Shown here: positions 60,976-64,000 of the stretch, piece after piece
How the letters are laid out: each line of letters opens with the position of its first letter
Numbering within the stretch: the stretch's first letter is position 1
Assembly: GCF_023238205.1 (NCBI RefSeq)
Contig: NZ_CP096659.1
Coordinates: forward strand, 310,001-374,000
Origin: Halorussus limi
GTDB taxonomy: Archaea; Halobacteriota; Halobacteria; Halobacteriales; Haladaptataceae
Length of the DNA: 64,000 nucleotides
Reading direction: 5' to 3'
Notes under the pieces: model-generated
Told to the model about the DNA's origin: nothing
The model's database searches: none
What the model saw: the letters and a program-made list of their open reading frames with translations, nothing else
Translations under genes and position numbers: made by a program

Positions 60976-63293
60976 CGGTCGCTCACCTCCGCGGTCTCGA
61001 AGTCGGTGTCGTCCAGCGGCCCGGCCCCGCGCGTCACTCTGAAGTCGTCCAATAGCTGCGAGAGTTCCGCCGCCCGTTCGGCGAGGTCGTCGGCGTCGTC
61101 TCGGACCTCCGCCAACGTCTCGGTCTGGGCCTCGGCGGCCTCGGAGACCGACTCTGCCTGACTCGTCGTCTCCTCGCTGATGGAGGCCACGTCGTCCACC
61201 ATCTGGACGACCGCGGACGACGACTGGGCCTGGTCGTCGGTCGCGGCCTGAATCTCCTGAATCCGCGCGTCGGTCTCCTCCGCGTACTCAGCGATTTCTT
61301 CGAGCGCGTCGATGGCGCCCTCGACCGTCTCGACTCCGGTGCTGATGCGGTCGCTGGTCTCGGACATGCCCTCGACGGACTGGGCGGTCTTCTCTTGGAC
61401 TCGCTCGATGCGGCCCTCGATTTCGGCCGCCGACTCCTTGGTCTCCTCCGCGAGGTTCTTGACCTCGTCGGCGACCACGGCGAACCCGTCGCCCTCGGCG
61501 TCGGTCCGCGCGGCCTCGATGGAGGCGTTCAGCGCGAGCATGTTGGTCTGCTCGGCGATTTCGGTGATGACCTCCACGATGTCGCCGATGGCCTCCATCT
61601 CGGCGTCGAGTTCCTCGATTTCCTCGGCGGTCCGCTCGGTCTGGGCCTCGACCGTGTCCATCTCCGAGAGGGCCTCCTCGGCGGCTTCCCTGCCGAGTTC
61701 GCCCGCGGCCGCGGCCTGCTGGGAGGTCGCGGCCACGTCGTCGACGGTGGCGGCGACCTGCTGGGCGCTGGCCGAGAGCGTGTTCATCTCGCTGGCGACC
61801 TCGCCGAGTTGGTCGGTCTGGCGGGCCGCGCCCTCCGAAATCTCGGCGACCGAGTGGCTGACTTCCTCGCCGGTCGTCATCACCTCCTCGGCGCTGCTCT
61901 CCACGTCTACGACCGCGTTCGAGACGTGGGAAGCGAACCGCTTGACGTTCGCCACCGTGCGCTCTATGTCGTCCAGCATGTCGTTGAGCGACTCGCCGAT
62001 GGCGACCATCGCCTCGCTGCGACTCTCGGTATCGACCCGGACCGAGAGGTCGCCGTCCGCGGCGCCGTTCATCACGTCCTCGTAGTGGCTGGCCTTCGAT
62101 TCGAGGTGCGACGAGAGGGCTTCGGCCTCCTCGCGACGGCTCTCGGCCTCGCGGCGCGCGGCCTCCGCGCTCTCGCGGGCCTCCTCGGCCTCGTCGCGCG
62201 CGGTCTCGGCGTCGCGTATCTGCTCGCGCAGCGAGTCGCGCATCCGGGCGAAGGAGTCGTACAGCGACCCGAACTCGTCGCGGCGCTTGGTCTCCAAGTC
62301 GACTTGGAGGTCGCCGCCCGCCATCGCGTCGGCCTTCCGGGAGAGTTGTCGGAGCGAGATGACGGTGTTGCTCCCGATAGTCACGCCGACGAGCGCGAGG
62401 CTCACGACCGCCAGCAGGATGAGACCGAGGATGTTCGAGGTCACGGCGTCGCTGAGCGCGTAGGCCTCGCTGGCGGGCGCGTGAACGACGACCACCCAGT
62501 CGGTCGATTCCATCGGCGCGTACGCCATCAGCATCCCGCTGTCCATCTGGGTGAACCCGGAGTTCCCGGCGAGACCCTGCTGGAGGGCGGTAGTGTCTGC
62601 GCCGCCGTGGTGGGTCGTCAGGAGTTTGCTCTCGTCCGGATGCGCGAGGTAACTCCCCGACGAGTTGAGGACGACGGTGTAGCCGCCCTCGACGCCGCCG
62701 GTCAGCGAGCGCGTGTACTTCTCGATGTTGACCATGTAGATAACGCGCTTGTCGGGCGCGTCGGGGACCGGCGCGACGACCGCCACGACCGGGAAGTCGA
62801 CGGCCGGAACCGTGAACGGTTCCGAGACGTGAACGTCCTTCCCGTCGAAGTTCGGCGGGTCGGTGGCGAACGGCGCGCCCTGCGCGGCGGGACTGACCCC
62901 GACCAGTTTCTCGCTCAAACTCGTCACGATGGTCTTCTCGGCGGCGTCGTAGTAGTGGACCGCGACCACGCCGTCGGGGACGTTCCCGTCGGCGACCAGT
63001 CCGTTCAGGCGGTCGCGGATGCGGTCACGGTCGCCGCTCTGGAACACCGGATGCTGAGCGGTCACCTGCGTCTGGGTCTTCACGCTCGACAGCCACGCGT
63101 CCAAGCTTTCGGCCCGCGAGTTCGATACGGTCTTCAACTCCTCTTGGGCGTCGTTTCGCACCTGCTCGGCGGTCTGTGCATGCACTATCGCACCGACTGC
63201 GACGGTGATAGCGACGACCGACACCAGCGCGATAGCGAGTTTGAGCGCATAGCTTCGTCGTATCCGCTCCAGAGATGGCGTTCGTTCTCCCAT
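60972..63293 (-). CDS. htr2: sensory rhodopsin II transducer (methyl-accepting)
   Basis: Signal transducer of 773 aa. TM1 (about 17-38) and TM2 (about 288-308) enclose an external sensor domain of about 250 residues (Cache-like, [21 protein letters not shown] and [11 protein letters not shown]). A HAMP region ([19 protein letters not shown]) and a coiled coil follow, then the methyl-accepting signalling domain with its conserved hairpin tip ([20 protein letters not shown]). It transfers light signals to CheA and the flagellar motor. The large external domain suggests chemosensing as well. A TATA-like gataagtat (63314-63322, minus) fits a leaderless start. Confidence 0.93.
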   Translation of the reverse strand: MGERTPSLERIRRSYALKLAIALVSVVAITVAVGAIVHAQTAEQVRNDAQEELKTVSNSRAESLDAWLSSVKTQTQVTAQHPVFQSGDRDRIRDRLNGLVADGNVPDGVVAVHYYDAAEKTIVTSLSEKLVGVSPAAQGAPFATDPPNFDGKDVHVSEPFTVPAVDFPVVAVVAPVPDAPDKRVIYMVNIEKYTRSLTGGVEGGYTVVLNSSGSYLAHPDESKLLTTHHGGADTTALQQGLAGNSGFTQMDSGMLMAYAPMESTDWVVVVHAPASEAYALSDAVTSNILGLILLAVVSLALVGVTIGSNTVISLRQLSRKADAMAGGDLQVDLETKRRDEFGSLYDSFARMRDSLREQIRDAETARDEAEEARESAEAARREAESRREEAEALSSHLESKASHYEDVMNGAADGDLSVRVDTESRSEAMVAIGESLNDMLDDIERTVANVKRFASHVSNAVVDVESSAEEVMTTGEEVSHSVAEISEGAARQTDQLGEVASEMNTLSASAQQVAATVDDVAATSQQAAAAGELGREAAEEALSEMDTVEAQTERTAEEIEELDAEMEAIGDIVEVITEIAEQTNMLALNASIEAARTDAEGDGFAVVADEVKNLAEETKESAAEIEGRIERVQEKTAQSVEGMSETSDRISTGVETVEGAIDALEEIAEYAEETDARIQEIQAATDDQAQSSSAVVQMVDDVASISEETTSQAESVSEAAEAQTETLAEVRDDADDLAERAAELSQLLDDFRVTRGAGPLDDTDFETAEVSDR

Positions 63294-63695
63294 TTTGGTT
63301 TTTCTCGGAAACGGATAAGTATTCGAGAAAAATAAGCGTAGGTGCTGGTATCAACGATGATAACCGATGTTTCGAATCTGCCACTCTACGTTTGTCAGAA
63401 AACTGTAATGCCAACTACCGCGGGGGCCCGCGTGGCGCGGGTCGGACGCCAGCGGCGGTTCAATTAGCCGCACCCGGAGGGTCGGCTGTCGGGGCCGGTT
63501 GGCCGCGGCCCGTCTCCGCCGAGAACCGTCGCGTGACCGTTGCTCCGGCAACCGTCAAGGGTTGTTGAAACCCGGCGGACACGTGATTCAAGTTGAACGG
63601 AGGGGTTTTAATATTATCCCTTTCGGTGAACGTCGGCTCGCCGACCGGTTCCGCCGGACCGTCAACGATACCTGTGTCGAGAGATAACCTTCCGC
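63294..63695. other. intergenic region with promoters
   Basis: No gene is seen. The left end holds the transducer's promoter (ATACTTATC on the minus strand, 63314-63322). On the right, tttaatattatcc (about 63607-63619) is a strong AT-rich TATA candidate some 80 bases before the 63696 ATG, implying a leader of about 55 bases. Weak palindromic GC sequence lies around 63419-63450. Confidence 0.5.
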
Positions 63696-63959
63696 ATGGT
63701 GTCTACCACCGGCCCGGCCAAGCAGGTGACGATACTCGTCGTCGTCGGTATTCTCGCCCTCGTCGCCCTGCTGTTCGTCGGGTTAGTCCAGTTACTCGGA
63801 CTCGCCGGAGTCGCGGTGTTTCTCGGCGTCCTCGTCGTCCTCGTTCTGGTGGCGGCGGTCGCGGGCGTGACTTTCGAGGTCGCGTTCGAAGTGGTCGCGT
63901 ACGCCGTGGGCGCGGCGCTGGCCGCGGTCGGTCGCGTCGGCGAGCGACTCGGCAGGTAA
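63696..63959 (+). CDS. two-helix small membrane protein
   Basis: Protein of 87 aa with two long hydrophobic segments (VTILVVVGILALVALLFVGLV and VAVFLGVLVVLVLVAAVAGV) and a C-terminal amphipathic part ending GERLGR. No family recognised. The codon usage is normal for the window. It reads away from the transducer gene. Confidence 0.65.
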   Translation: MVSTTGPAKQVTILVVVGILALVALLFVGLVQLLGLAGVAVFLGVLVVLVLVAAVAGVTFEVAFEVVAYAVGAALAAVGRVGERLGR

Positions 63960-64000
63960 GACGAGACCGAGTGTCCGGCCCGAACCGGTCGCTCGCCGGT

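Overview
The window is a piece of a haloarchaeal chromosome (class Halobacteria; genus not determined from the sequence). The evidence is a high G+C content with acidic deduced proteins, twin-arginine lipoprotein signals, leaderless-looking genes with TATA boxes about 27 bases before the start codon, a PGF-CTERM surface protein, a HalOD1 domain, a bacterio-opsin-activator-type HTH, archaeal threonyl-tRNA synthetase, deoxyhypusine synthase and a sensory rhodopsin II/transducer pair. I count about 74 protein genes, one tRNA (Ile, GAT) and one decayed gene. There is no rRNA, CRISPR array, complete insertion sequence or prophage. Most of the window is an ordinary chromosomal mix of single genes and short operons.

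Layout. 1-7.5 kb: a truncated NhaC-type antiporter, then two complete polar amino-acid ABC importer cassettes reading leftward. 7.5-12.8 kb: a compact heme A synthase, an M24-fold protein that lacks most metal ligands, malic enzyme fused to a phosphotransacetylase-like domain, an HTH/membrane-protein pair and a small membrane protein. 13-23.4 kb: a PQQ-type beta-propeller lipoprotein, an aspartoacylase-like hydrolase, small membrane and zinc proteins, a HalOD1 protein, Lrp, a HAD phosphatase, a PGF-CTERM protein, a phosphoesterase, an APH-like kinase and a polytopic membrane protein. 23.5-31 kb: tRNA-Ile, FxsA, a purine phosphoribosyltransferase and nucleobase permease, threonyl-tRNA synthetase, a second NhaC antiporter and a DUF502 protein.

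31-47.5 kb: a two-gene operon of a dipeptide-epimerase homologue and a DUF1611 protein (candidate D-glutamate module), an MFS transporter, a PHP phosphoesterase, a degenerate ZIP-like protein, a Tat lipoprotein, an Agl23-like glycosyltransferase-fold protein, SDR, YdjM-like protein, several winged-helix regulators, a canonical ZIP transporter, a gene with three identical 48-bp repeats, MsrB, and a GGQ-containing Vms1/eRF1-like protein. 47.5-54 kb: an HTH_10 regulator, small unknown genes, a pseudogene of an ion-channel-like protein, a zinc-finger protein, a glycosyltransferase, an SprT-like protein and a low-G+C membrane gene that looks foreign. 54-64 kb: deoxyhypusine synthase, a terminal oxidase locus (subunits II, I and III plus a small membrane protein), and sensory rhodopsin II with its transducer.

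The most unusual signals are at the level of gene architecture rather than a new multi-gene system. Mini-ORFs of 14 and 15 codons start about 27-29 bases after TATA boxes and end in ATGA overlaps with the next gene (43.8 kb, and before oxidase subunit I). A 23-codon ORF exactly bridges oxidase subunit I and the following gene with 4-base overlaps at both ends. Other notable items are sequon-rich C-terminal tails on the CuA subunit and on one amino-acid binding protein, an extra four-helix C-terminal domain on oxidase subunit I, a pseudo-M24 peptidase, and the decayed channel gene. I found no clearly novel defence or mobile system.
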